Shown: positions 24,101 through 35,140 of the stretch, piece by piece
Layout: each line of letters starts with the position of its first letter
Position numbering within the stretch: the first letter of the stretch is position 1
The notes under the pieces: model-generated
Told to the model about the DNA's origin: nothing
Database searches by the model: none
The model's input: the letters and a program-made list of their open reading frames with translations, nothing else
DNA from: Rhinopomastus cyanomelas
Taxonomy: Eukaryota; Chordata; Aves; Bucerotiformes; Rhinopomastidae
DNA length: 64,000 nucleotides
NCBI GenBank assembly: GCA_013400115.1
Contig: VXBP01000410.1
Coordinates: 558,001-622,000 of the forward strand
Direction of reading: 5' to 3'
Position numbers and translations under genes: made by a program

Positions 24101-27100
24101 CATGTCACATTAAATGTTTGTAGGAAGCTGAAGAGTTTTGCCTTTTCATTTTCAGGGACCTATTTCAAAGGCACAGTTAGCCAGCCCCTACTGACAGCTC
24201 TGTCAGATCATCCCATCTCTTATGAGTATTGCAGAGAACCTCGTATTTATGAGATCAGCCTTTTGCAAGGGTTCAAATAGCAGGAAGCAAAGAAAACTTG
24301 AGTGCAAAAGTTCAAGCATCAGCAGCCCTCCCTCTGGACCATATTGAGCTCTCTAGGGCATTCAGGACCTTTTCTGCCACACTGCTATGCTGAATAATGG
24401 GATTCCTTTCTGAATTGCACGGCTCTTTCAAAGTGTTGCTTCAGAGATTGAGGAGGACTTGAGCTGCAATCAGTCTCTTAAATGCTATTACTATAAAGAT
24501 TGTATCTCCTGTCCATTCATTTGTCAGAAAGCATTTTTATAGCAGATATGGCTATAGAACATTTGTCATCCGAGACTAAATATAATAGAAAACCTGGTGC
24601 TTCACATGCAACGCACAGTTCTCTCTCTTCCTCTCATTGGGACACAAGTGTTCAGAAGGAGACTGTGGTCTCTGACAGTTTTGCCTGCTCATGCTGTGGC
24701 TTGTTTTCCAGACTGGCAAGGGAGGTGTCAAAGTCTGAATAAACTGATGGCAGAGAGAAGGTCCGGTCTGCTGCTTGGTTAGGTCCTGCAGGAGCTGCAG
24801 CAGGCACACTTCTTGTTTTGCTTACAGATACGGGGCCGATACACTGGTGTTCTCCACACCCCTGATCACAGCAGTGGCTGAAGTGAATTTCAGTCTCATG
24901 TCTAGCAATGCTCACAGCCTGAAGATAAGTTTTAATTGAGCTTGCAGTAGCTTTTCTTTTGTTGAAAAAGTGTTCATATTCATTTGTTGAAGCATCTTCT
25001 AGGAAAGCTCATGGGCAATTTCAGGCTTTGACTGGATAGAGCTCATTAACTTCCACCCAAGCTAAATGTCAATTTACATACTAATGTCAATTTTCTTTTA
25101 CCTCTGTGTCCCCAGCCACATTTTTTAGAAAACCAAATGCTTAAAGTAATTTTTAATCCATAAAATCACAACAGTTAAGAAATAGGCCCCACATGTATTT
25201 CTCCAACAGGAGCTATTATATGAGGCACTGCAAGCTCTGGGCTTGTTCTCTGACTGCCTCAGAGGAGAAGCAGGTTCTTTAAGAAATTCCAGCAAAAAAT
25301 TGTAAATGTAGGGAAAAAAACCAAACCCATGAAATTTCTGGAAAACACTGAATGGGTTGGGTTTCTTTATCCCAACTTTAACTCATCAGGATAAATCCAT
25401 CTGTAATTGGTAATTAAAAAGATTAATAGCAGTGGTGTAGGAGGCAATGAATAACCATGAAAGAGAAGAGACCCTTTTTCTCCTTTTGCAGCCCATGCAC
25501 TTAGGAGGTAAATCTGTAAGACATAAAATAGGAAAACTTTTTGCTTCCATCCAATAAACATGCCAGACTTGCTCCCAGGTGACTTAGTTAAACAGAAGTT
25601 GGCTCACATTAATTTAAATGTCCCACTCCTTTGGGCAGAAATGTTTTAGTGGTCAAGATTCATGCCGTGAGCTAAGTAACAACCAAAAAGAAAGGCTTTT
25701 CGAACCGTTTTCCCTAACACTGTGTTTTTAGGTTTTCTGCATCTTTCAAGCAGCTTGTGGTGCTTGTTCTTAAACTGGGATTTTATTCTAGGAAGACCTT
25801 GTAACTTCTGTTAGAAATGAATTTCCTCAAGCTATATTTGTGGTTTGTTTTCCTTCTGAAAAGAATATTTTTGCTGTATTTCACTGCTTTTGGAAAAGTC
25901 GAAGGCACATGCTGCCAGCATAAGGAAAAATATGTATGCAGAGCATCTGAGCCAGAGGAGATTTAGCTCTCATCCAAACAGGAAACAAGAAAAGTACCAA
26001 TTCTTTGGCCTCTAGCAGCAACCCAATAAGGCTGGTAAAGGGAATGTTTCATATTCATAAAAATATTAGCAATTGCTTTTTAGCTTACACAGTGCAGCAA
26101 GGAGCCCTGTTTTGACTAAGCCTGCATCAGGAGGTGACATTTTCTCTTTTTTAATGAAAATTTCAAAATGGGAAAATAAATTTAGCACTAGAAGGGCTAT
26201 GGATGGGCGTATTCCTGCCCCTGTGTAAATCACAAGGGATTTACCATGACTATGAAATTTTTGGTCTTTGAAGCCTTCCTCTCAAATATACAAGGTGGGA
26301 GTTACTCCTGCGTATTATTGCTCCCCTTCCACAGGACCCAAGAGTTGCTAGCATTTGCAGATTAGTTGGTGCTCCCAAAGATTTAATTTAGTAAACTCAG
26401 CCAAGTAGTGTTTGCACCACCACCATTTTTGGACACCACTTCAGATAATCTTTGTAGACATGCCAAGAACTAGGAGGAAGCTTTCTTGACAATGGAGCAG
26501 CTTCTTACAGGTAAGGTGAGAGGGGAGGTAAAGTAGCATGACTAAACTTTTCCATTTCTGCTGTTAATAGCTTCTGGTCTTGGTCCAGTAGCCTGTGATC
26601 CAATTTCTAGGTTATGGTGTGTGTATGATATATATTTTTGTCACCTTAGAAACGTGAAAGTACTTGCTAACTGGCTGAAGAACCTCATGGTGACTGGAAA
26701 GTAATATTTTGTAGCTATGAGGACCCTGAAGTTTATAGACCTAAGTATGGTACAAGCCGCAGATGAAACAGCTGCATATGCAGATTAGCACATTGATGTC
26801 ACTTGCTGACAGGGCCAGGCAGCTTGTCCACCCTGCAGAGAAATAACCTTGGATTCACGTCACTGTAGGTGACACGACAAGGCTCACCTGCTGTGCAGCC
26901 TTAAGCATCATGCAAGACTGTAAAGCTAGTCAGTCTGCAGACTTATTTGCGAAGCATCAGACCTGCAAGTGTTTGGGTTTACTTGACACACAAAATAAGC
27001 ATCAGATAAAATGCAAATAGGATAGTGCAGAAATGTAAAACTCATTGTATTTTCAGATGTACCTGTAAACCTGTTGTTAGTCCCTTCAAGTGATGGTAGA

Positions 27101-28111
27101 GGTAGGCTGATATGCACCTGACTTGCTTTACGTCAGGAATGAGAGTCACCGTGTTCCCAGAAGACAATTCCAGGCTGATCTCTGGAACGGCCAAGCTCCT
27201 AATTAATCTCTTGGAAAAAAATGTGTATTGTTTATAATGTCAGAAAAAAGTTTAACAGATCTCTGTTCCCCTTTCAAGTTGTTCTGTGATGAGTATGGTG
27301 ACCGAAGACGCAGGGGATAAGTTCACATCCCTTTACAAATCCGAGTCTGTGATATGTGCATTATTTATATTGCAGACTGAAGTGAAGTTTTGGTCTGTTG
27401 AGCACTGTTTTTTTACAGTAGAGTGCAGAGAGATTATTCAGCCCAGGTGTTTCTGTAATTGCAGTGCACTGGGGACAGTGCTGGGAGCTGAGTGCATCCC
27501 AGATTTACCCTTTCAGCTGGATGATGCAGTGGTTTAGTGTTAGTACACAAGCCAATAATATAAATTCATTGACAAACAAGGCAGGTGGGTGGCTTTAAAC
27601 TGCTGAGTTTTGATTGCACTTGTTGGCTTTATCTTTTGTTTGCTTTTGTTTAGGCCTTCATACCAGTATAACGATAGGAAAAGGTGAACCTGTCCATTAA
27701 AACTGGAAGAAAACTACCTGTAGGCTAATCTTCAGCACAGCGAACATGTGCCTTCTACTGTGATCGTTGGCCTCACGTGGCGATCCCACAAAGCAGGGTT
27801 GTTTGCACCCGTGCTCTGTGTAGGAGCTAAGGAAGGGACAAAGGAAGGAAAAACAGAATAATCAAGTGCTACTTCCTAAATTTTGAAACCTGGAGTAATG
27901 CTCCACTTGGAGCCCGTTTTACAGCATTGCCTCAAAGTACTTGTGCGTAGGCTGGGCTGCTTAATGCAAGTCTGATTTCCTCCAAGAATACAAAGCACCA
28001 ATCTTCTGCTGTACCAGTGTGGCATTGGCTGTGGGTGATCTAGCTTGGATGTGTACCAATGTCTTCTAAGAAAAGACCTGTATATTTTCTGACTGATGTG
28101 GTATTAGGTCA
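18164..28111. other. 10-kb repeat-poor unique stretch, no gene recognised
   Basis: Nearly 10 kb in which I recognise no CR1, LTR or other transposon and no supported exon. Open frames are all under 100 codons and motif-free on both strands. Minor features are a GAGTCT-type triplication near 21967-21988 and short homopolymer runs (T8 at 20730, T8 at 21421). The absence of CR1 contrasts with the flanking segments. Whether the stretch is conserved, intronic or merely quiet cannot be told from the sequence. Confidence 0.5.
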
Positions 28112-28174
28112 TAGACTGGACTTGATGATCTTAGAGGTCTTTTCCAGCACCAGTAATTCAGTGGTTCTGTGATA
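28112..28174 (+). mobile_element. CR1 3' tail fragment (old)
   Basis: AGACTGGACTTGATGATCTT, then AGAGGTCTTTTCCAGCACCAG and GTGGTTCTGTGAT, matches a plus-strand CR1 terminus of the CTTGATGATCTTAGAGGTCTTTTCC class. Short and diverged. Confidence 0.85.
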
Positions 28175-29088
28175 ATCTGCAGTATTGCCATGCCAGTGAT
28201 GTCTGGGGCTTTTAAATAAGGTATTTGTGACTGCTGTATACTATATACTAAACACTGTCTCTTGGTGCAGTTTATCATTTGATTCCCCATCTGGATCTTT
28301 CTGACAGAATATGAAATCTGACATTTGTCATATATTTCATACAGTCAGTCTGTGTTTATCATTTCCAAGTAATATTTGAAAGGGCAGAAAAATATGAAGA
28401 AAGCAATCCATGCAGGTAGGTTTCCAGGAGACAAGAAAACATCATTAAACCTCTTAAAGTTCATCCAGCTGAATCCCTGATATTACAAGTTAGCCACCAA
28501 GACAGGTCGCCAAGTTTAAAAGTAAACAAAAGTGAAGTCAAGTCTAACTTAGCTGCCGCTGCTAATATGACATCGGCTTATCTTTGAGATCCTTCTTCAA
28601 TACTCTTTAATTAATTAGATTGTACTATTTGTTTTAAGATTGGATTTTCATGAGATTTGTTTCTGCCTATTTCAGAACTATTTAATAAAGTTGCTGTGAC
28701 GAAATCTGCAGGACTAGAGTTAAATCACTGCTGAAGACCAAGGAAGCATGGTTTGGCTGCTACTCTTGAGATTGAGCTTTACAGAGGATTTTGCCAATTC
28801 TTTTCAGATCCAGGACAAAACCTATGCAGCTTTTAGTTCTGTTTAGATGTTTGGCACTTACGTGTGACATGATTTCACTGTGTTGAAGTAAAAGGCATTC
28901 TGAGGAACTAAAAGCATGTTTTTTACATGTATGCTTCTTACCTGATTAAAGTGCCTTGGTGTCATGACAGCATCTGCCATGAGCTCTCTCTTAATATGCT
29001 GCAGTCTTCAGAAAGAAGATTCATTTGTTAAACTGCGTGTGTAGTCAAATCCTAAAAATAATAATACTGCACTGGTGTCCTATGTGGA
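28175..29088. other. Unique non-coding stretch
   Basis: About 900 bp between CR1 copies. No gene, RNA or repeat recognised. Confidence 0.55.
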
Positions 29089-30070
29089 ACTCCAATCTTC
29101 AAAAAGGGAAAGGAGGAGGACCCAGGTAACTGTAGACCGGTCAGCCTCACCTCCATCCCAGGAAAGGTGATGGAACAATTTGTTCTAGAGGCTGTCTCCA
29201 GGCACATCAAGGACAGGAGGGTCATTAGGGACAGTCAGCGTGGCTTTACAAAGGGCAAGTCATGCTTGGCCAACCTGATAGCCTTTTATGAGGGCATAAC
29301 TAGGTGGATGGATGATGGCAGAGTGGTGGATGTGGTCTATCTTGACTTCAGTAAAGCATTTGACACAGTCTCCCACAGCATCCTCACAGCCAAACTGAGG
29401 CAGTGTGGACTAGATGATCAGGTAGTGAGGTTGATGGTGAACTGGCTTCAGGATAGAAGTGGAGTCTTGCATCTGGGCAAGAACAACCCCAGGTACCAGT
29501 ATAGGCTGGGCACTGACCTGTTGGAGAGCAGTGTAGTAGAAAGGGACCTGGGGTCCTGGTGGACAGCAGGATGACCATGAGCCAGCAGTGTGTTCTTGTT
29601 GTGAAGAGGGCCAACAGCATCCTGGTGTGGATCAGAAGAGGGGTGGTTAGCAGATCTTCTCCCCCTCTACTCTGCCCTGGTGAGACCACATCTGGAGTAT
29701 TGTGTCCAGTTCTGGGCCCCTCACACAAGAGAGATGCTTGGAGAAGAGGAGATTGAGGGGTGACCTCATTAAAGTCTATAAATATGTGAGGGGTGGGTGT
29801 CAGGAGGATGGAGCCAGGCTCTTCTTAATGTCATCTAGTGATAGGATGAGGGGCAGTGGTTGTAAGCTGGAACATAGAGGATTCCACATAAATATGAGAA
29901 GGAACTTCTTTATAGTGAGGATGACGGAGCAATGGAAGAGGCTGGAGGTTGTGGAGTCTCCTTCTGTGGAGACATTTAAGACCTGCCAGGGTGGCTGTGG
30001 CGGTGAGATTGGACTAGAGGACCTTTGGATCCCTTCCGATCCCTAACGATTCTATGATTCTGTGATTCTA
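29089..30070 (+). mobile_element. CR1 LINE with partial RT and internal deletion
   Basis: Plus-strand CR1 of nearly 1 kb reaching further into the RT domain than any other copy here. Near 29091-29160 it reads the upstream RT motif (PIFKKG..., YRPVSLTSIPG-like in the shifting frame). The frame from 29167 then contains RGFTKGKSCL (residues 25-34) and the first catalytic box, VVYLDFSKAFDTV (residues 56-68), with both aspartates present. After residue 98 (LQDRS, nt about 29460) the sequence jumps to LHLGKNNPRYQYRLG, so the FADD catalytic segment is deleted. Later frames carry DSRMTMSQQCVLVVKRANSI and the C-terminal KVYKYVRGGCQEDGARLFLM. The 3' tail ends in GATTCTATGATTCTGTGATTC. Inactive. Confidence 0.95.
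29167..29970 (+). pseudogene. Broken CR1 ORF2 (RT palm box A kept, FADD box deleted)
   Basis: Three overlapping plus-strand frames (29167-29574, 29559-29756, 29702-30046) together cover the decayed C-terminal part of CR1 ORF2, so at least two frameshifts are present besides the deletion after codon 98. RT needs aspartates from the YLDFSKAFD box and from the FADD box; only the first set remains. The N-terminal endonuclease is absent through 5' truncation. The tail retains the segment GCKLEHRGFHINMRRNFF, which places it in the subfamily without the 30-bp deletion. Confidence 0.88.
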
Positions 30071-30804
30071 CCTGCCCTAAGATAGTTTTCATGTGTTCTT
30101 GTGCAGTCTGGCATTGAAGCCAGGGTGAGCTTGATCAAGGATGTGTTTTGAGCCAATTTTCTGGATCTAAAAACCCTCATTATTCTAAAACAGAAAACAG
30201 GATTTTCATTAATTGATATTTAGGATTTACAAATTCAGCATCTCTGCCATACTAGCTTTGATAAGCTTCTCTTGTTTACTGGCTGAAGTAATTATCTGTC
30301 ATAATTCCAGTGTTCCTTTCATGTGTCATCTGCACTGTATTGTTCATTAAGAGGACAAATACAGTCATGCTTGCAAGTCATGTTCTTTCACCTGAACTCA
30401 ACTTCATCATTTTCAACTGATGTTTCCCTGTAGAGTAAAAACCTAGAAGTGAAGGAGATGTCAGGAATTTCCTGGGCACGGTGTGTTCAGCCTGCCTTGG
30501 AAATGAATCCTACACAACTGTTCCTGCAAGCAGTGGGGATGTAATTTTCAGTGCCTTTTTCATCTACCAAATGCAAACAGACAGTGTGATGAGGGAGTTA
30601 GAGATGCACAGATCACACTATGGCTGGGACACTGAGGTGGTGTTGGTCCAAGCCATTGAAATGATTCCTGCTGATTCCCATAGTTCATGCATTTAGGAGA
30701 CAAAAAATAATCTCTATAAGAGAAGAAGGGGGAGATTCTTTTCAGGTACAAAACAACAGCTGTCTTTGTTCTGTGTCAATCGTTTTAATTGTGGCTATTG
30801 CAGT
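30071..30804. other. Unique non-coding stretch
   Basis: About 730 bp between two same-strand CR1 copies. No gene or repeat recognised. Confidence 0.55.
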
Positions 30805-31207
30805 AGGAGGGCCACTAAAATGCTCAGGGGAATGGAGCAGGATGAGAGAGTTGTGGCTCTGGGGGTCCTTCTTTTGACCTTCCAGTACCTGAGAGTGTCC
30901 TACATGAAGGCAGGGGAAGGTCTTTTCAAGTGAGTTTGTACAGCTAGAACAAGGAGAAATGGGTTCAACCTGGGAAAGGCTAGATTTAGCCTGGATATTA
31001 GAAAAAAGTTCTTCAATGTGAGGATAGTTGATGGCTGGAATGGGCTGCCGAGAGAGGTGTGGTGGGGACCCCATCCCTGGAGTCATTTAAGGTCAGGCTT
31101 TTGAGGAAGCTCTGACCTAGGTGGAGTTGTCCCCGTGTAGGGAGGTTGGACTAGATGACCTCTAGAGGTCCCTTCCAGCCTGGAACATTCTATGGTTCTA
31201 TGACTCT
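30805..31207 (+). mobile_element. CR1 LINE 3' fragment (second subfamily)
   Basis: Begins near GGAGGGCCACTAAAATGCTCAG and passes GGGTTCAACCTGGGAAAGGC, GGATATTAGAAAAAAGTTCTTC, GGAATGGGCTGCCGAGAGAGG and GACCCCATCCCTGGAGTCATT. It ends with GATGACCTCTAGAGGTCCC, TTCCAGCCTGGAACATTC and TATGGTTCTATGACTCTG. The coding remnant is a decayed ORF2 C-terminus. The tail sequence separates it from the CGAGGTCCCTTCCAATCCC group. Confidence 0.93.
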
Positions 31208-31448
31208 GCCCATGATGATTTCAGTGAGAGCATCTGGGGAGGCCTTAAAAAGATTACTCACAGTGCTAAATTTATGTGGTAATATTGCACCTGAGCTGAT
31301 CTTGTCTTCTGGAAAATACTGGGTAAGATGTGAGTGTGGCACAGTCCACATCAGTAGAGCTTTGGCTGTAAAACACACAAGTATTATGAAGATGTTTATA
31401 GTGTGATTGGTTGGAGTTTGCTTTACTTTTGTATTACCTTTCAGCAAA
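31208..31448. other. Short unique stretch between CR1 copies
   Basis: About 240 bp that I could not assign to CR1 or another repeat. It separates the tail of one plus-strand CR1 from the truncated start of the next. Confidence 0.5.
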
Positions 31449-31965
31449 ATGAGAGAGTGGTTGTTGATGGATCCATGTCCAAGTAGACGCCAGTGACAAG
31501 TGGAGTCTCTCAGGGATCAGTCCTGGGACCAGTCTTGTTCAACATTTTTGTTGGTGACGTGGACAGAGGCATTGAGTGCACCCTCAGCAAGTTTGCTGAC
31601 CACACCAAGCTGTGTGGNNNNNNNNNNNNNNNNNNNNNNNNNNNNNNNNNNNNNNNNNNNNNNNNNNNNNNNNNNNNNNNNNNNNNNNNNNNNNNNNNNN
31701 NNNNNNNNNNNNNNNNNNNNNNNNNNNNNNNNNNNNNNNNNNNNNNNNNNNNNNNNNNNNNNNNNNNNNNNNNNNNNNNNNNNNNNNNNNNNNNNNNNNN
31801 NNNNNNNNNNNNNNNNNNNNNNNNNNNNNNNNNNNNNNNNNNNNNNNNNNNNNNNNNNNNNNNNNNNNNNNNNNNNNNNNNCTGTGTGATCCTGATGTGA
31901 CAGAGGGATTGCACTGGATGATCTTTCGAGGTCCCTTCCAATCCCTAATGATTCTATGATTCTAT
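31449..31965 (+). mobile_element. CR1 sequence on both sides of a 264-N gap, probably two subfamilies
   Basis: Left of the gap (31449-31617) is RT sequence: SVLGPVLFNIFVGDVDRGIECTLSKFA, then DHTKL where DDTKL is expected (catalytic loop FADH at 31592-31603). Its wording (NIFVGDVDRGIECTLSKFAD) differs from the RT of the 6014 and 14645 copies (SLFIDDLDEGLECTV-type). Right of the gap (31882-31965) is a CR1 tail of the young group (GATGATCTTTCGAGGTCCC, TTCCAATCCCTAATGATTC). The two sides look like different CR1 subfamilies, so the gap may join two insertions. Confidence 0.85.
31618..31881. other. Assembly gap (264 N)
   Basis: A run of 264 undetermined bases inside CR1 sequence. The non-round length suggests an estimated gap size. 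All open frames crossing it are artefacts. Confidence 0.99.
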
Positions 31966-32860
31966 GAAAATCTTGTGAGGAAGTTCTTGGGGTTTTTTGG
32001 ATAGCACTTTAATAACAAGGTAGGCGAACGTGAACTGCAGTTACTGGTGTATGTCTGTTGTAATGTTCAGCTTCTGAAGTTATTGCAAGTGTATCTGTAT
32101 GCCAGCACTTGAGTTGCAAGAGCCTCTTCTTTGTCCTTATTTTTCTCTTGAGTTCTGCTTTCATATGTACCTGGTGTCTTTGCTGGAGATCTAAGCTTGT
32201 GTTATCCTTTCAGAAGCAGATCAGAATTCTAAAAATCAATTATCTCCTCCCAGCAGTTAAGGTGGCAAATGTGACATGGGAGAACTATGGACAGGAAAAA
32301 ATTCTTCTTTGTATATGGAAAAGTCATAAACACATTAAAAAACATTTGTACCTGACCTGAGAAGTGCTGTTTTTTGAACTGAGCTCTCTTGTGTCTATAG
32401 AAGGGTTGACAATGGTTTTTCTTCCTCTGCCTCACTATTTCTTCCTTCTTTGGTTTCTTTCTATTAAGAAATTTGTCTGCTTCTGGTTCTTAAGACCTGA
32501 ATTTGTAATTTTCATTGTAGAATATCCAGAGTCTGATTAATTCATAAGATGAGACCCAGTGAGTGTGGGTAACTCAGCTGGTGAGGCTGTAAAAACCGCA
32601 GGGAGAAGATGAGGCCTTTGGCACTTGGTTATTTAGTCGATGCATTTGGGATCTGTAATTGCCCCATTAAGAATATGAACGCTGCTGATCTGTTTGCTGC
32701 ACCGTGTCGCAGGGAAGTGCCTTTGCAGAAAATTTAAGCAAAGGATAGGGTAGCAACTGTGTCTTATTGGTTTGACTTTTGTAAAACTGAAGGGGCTTAA
32801 AACAGAGAAAGTGCTCTTTCCCAGGGTTTTTGGCCCCATTTTGAGATGGGTTCGAGACCA
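31966..32860. other. Unique non-coding stretch
   Basis: About 900 bp with no gene or known repeat. Overlapping short frames on the minus strand (32863-32633) have no motif. Confidence 0.55.
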
Positions 32861-32862
32861 CA

Positions 32863-33808
32863 ATTAAAAAAAAAAAAGAAAGGAAAAGAAAAATCAGCTA
32901 GATCTCAGCGAGATCTTGGATAGAGTTTACCAGACAGTGGATAGCTTAAGGAAAATGGAAAGGGTTTATTAACTTCATAACTATATATAGAAAGAAGAAA
33001 GAAAAAGAAGTGAATCAAGTTAATGCACACAAACCAGAAACTCCATCACAAATCCCATCACATGTTCTGAGAGAAATACAATTGGAGATTACTACCGTAT
33101 TGGTCCTTGGGTTTTTTATATTAGAGATGTGGGGAAAGCGTGTCAGTCAAGCGGAGAGGGGTACAGCCACCCTTTCTTCTATTCGTTCTGAGAGACCCTC
33201 CAGGTCTTCCGTAAGTCGCACATCCTGATTTGCAGACGCTGAACCCTTGGCCGTTCCAGACTGGCAAACTCTTCAATTCTTCAGTGTGGCTTGTCTCACA
33301 AAACACTGATCAGACAGGTCTGATTCCTCAGAGCCTGAACTGCACCCCACACTACTGCATCCCTCGATGCCATTCACATGCCTTCAAAAAAGAACCCAGT
33401 CTCCTTTCTTGCCCAAGGTCTAAGGATGCTCGAGTCCTTCCGCCTTCTTCAGAACAGACAGTTCAGCTAAGCATGAAGGAATTCTCAGGTGCTTCTCCCA
33501 AGGCTTCTTCTCCCCCCAATATTCGAACATCCCCAGCTTTTCTCAGTGGCAGAAATGACAAACAGTCTCTTCCTGCTGAACAATAGCTCAAAGATGGTGG
33601 CTCGCCACGTGGCAACCATGAGATGGCTGGCGTCAGCAGGGTCCTCTCCTATGCTGCGAAAGTGATAGCGAGAGAGCCGGGGGGTCACGGCAGCAGCAGC
33701 GGCTGCTCCTGTTCTGTCTCCCTCCCCCACCTGGAAGTGGGGAGGAAATTATGTAGCCCCAGTGTTGATGTGCTGGGGCAAAGCTCTCAGAAGCTTGAAC
33801 CCACCACA
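32863..33808 (-). mobile_element. Candidate solo LTR of an endogenous retrovirus
   Basis: Read on the minus strand, the segment starts at 33808 with TGTGGTGGGTT, resembling the start I associate with avian ERVL-type LTRs. It continues through a GC-rich part (33600-33770). Further down it has a TATA-like CTATATATAG (plus 32981-32990), followed about 20 bp later by AATAAA (complement of TTTATT at 32965-32970). That spacing suits an LTR promoter and poly(A) signal with a short R region. No viral gene is visible. The distal end (LTR ...CA) and a target-site duplication could not be found: the five bases after 33808 are GGCAT and no matching flank was seen near 32860-32960. It could instead be unrelated unique sequence with a chance TATA/poly(A) pair. 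Confidence 0.4.
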
Positions 33809-34545
33809 GGCATGAAAGTTCTCTGCTTGCTGAGGTATTATGTGGTGTTTCTGGTGACTACGATATTAATATGCAACACATACAAGTTGTGAAAGTAGTT
33901 TCAGAGCCATTTACTAGTGGGAATGTGCAGCGTCAGATGGGGCTTTGAACTGTGAGTATTCTTTTAAAAATACTGCCCATAAGTCTACTGCAACCTTCCA
34001 GGTTTGCATATGTAAACCTGACAGAGCCGTATCGTTTGTTAGCTACAACTGCCATATTATGTAGATTCTTACTCCTCTGAAAAACCACAACTGTTGTATA
34101 TTCCAAAGAGACCCATTTTGGGAGAAACAGAAACATTTAAATTGTACATTCATTTAACAAGTGTTACACACTGAACTATATTTTTTCTGTTTTAATTGGG
34201 AAACTTTTGTAGCAGAAAGCTGTAAAGTACCAAGATTCCAAAGCAACTATAAAATGCACAAAGTCTGAAACTATGTGGCTGTAAATGAATCAAATGCAAT
34301 AGAGAAACCTTTTTACACTCTTATTTAGTATCCAATTTTAAATTAGAAATAGCCAAGCAAGCTAATTTACTTCTTTCCTCATTTCTATGTTCATCGAAGA
34401 TCAGCAAAACCCATTTTATGGGGAATAAACTTTTCTTTGGATCCCTTTTACTCCTTTGTCACATCTAAGTGTTCACATGCATGCAGGGGACATCATGGGT
34501 TGTCACGTCCGAGGCCTGGCACATAGTCTAAGGAAGTGGAGATGA
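33809..34545. other. Unique AT-rich stretch
   Basis: About 740 bp of AT-leaning sequence. No gene or repeat seen. Confidence 0.55.
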
Positions 34546-34862
34546 CACAGAATCACAGAACATTAGGGATCTAGTCCAACCCCCCTGCCAGAGCAGAATC
34601 ACATAGACCAAGTCACACAGGAACATGTCCAGGTGAGTTTTAAACATCTCCGGAGAAGGAGGCTCCACAACCCCCCTGGCAGTGCTCTGTTACCCTCACT
34701 GTGAAGAAGTTCCTTCTTATAGTTATGTGGAACCTCCTGTGTTCGAGCTCGCACCCACTGCCCCTCATCCTATCACTAGATGACATTGAGGAAAGCCTGG
34801 CTCCATCTTCCTGACACCCAGTCTTCACATATTTATAAACATTAATGAGGTCACCCCTCAGT
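34546..34862 (-). mobile_element. CR1 LINE 3' fragment
   Basis: The plus strand starts CACAGAATCACAGAACATTAG, then GGATCTAGTCCAACCCCCCTG; the usual TGGAAGGGACCTCGAAAGATC stretch is missing, a small deletion within the tail. It continues through GTCCAGGTGAGTTTTAAACATC to GACATTAATGAGGTCACCCC-type sequence (here AACATTAATGAGG). It retains the GTGGAACCTCCTGTGTTCGAGC segment absent from the copies at 6014 and 14080. It ends abruptly near 34862. Confidence 0.93.
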
Positions 34863-34968
34863 TGAGCGGTGTGTTGCAGACTGAAACACCGCTTCTGCTT
34901 TTGTGTTGTGTCTGCAGAGCTGTCCTCATTGGTCAACCATGACTTCAAATGTATTTGAGGATCATCGA

Positions 34969-35140
34969 GTACTGGAACAGTTTGCCCAGGAAAGCGTTTG
35001 AATCATCATCCCTGGATGTGTTTAAAGATTGCGTAGATATAAAGCTTAAAGATGTGTTTTAGTGGCGGGCGTGGTACAGTTGGGTTAATGGTTGGACTCT
35101 GTGATCTTGAAGGTCTTTTCCAACCTAAAATATTCTGTGA
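34969..35140 (+). mobile_element. CR1 LINE 3' fragment (older subfamily)
   Basis: TACTGGAACAGTTTGCCCAGG, then CATCATCCCTGGATGTGTTTA, GGTTGGACTCTGTGATCTTG and AAGGTCTTTTCCAACCTAAA form a plus-strand CR1 terminus of the older class. It sits head-to-head with the minus-strand copy ending at 34862, about 105 bp away. Confidence 0.9.

Noticed and set aside
29384..29728. 114-codon minus-strand frame across the CR1 at 29089
   Set aside because: Antisense shadow of the plus-strand CR1 ORF2 remnant.
31493..31959. Open frames of 115-143 codons spanning the N run
   Set aside because: They exist only because undetermined bases contain no stop codons; the real sequence at 31618-31881 is unknown.
32843..32862. 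GATGGGTTCGAGACCACAATT resembling a tRNA T-arm or a retroviral primer-binding site
   Set aside because: The flanking stem does not pair (ATGGG against CCACA), no tRNA body is present, and the match to a primer-binding site is incomplete.
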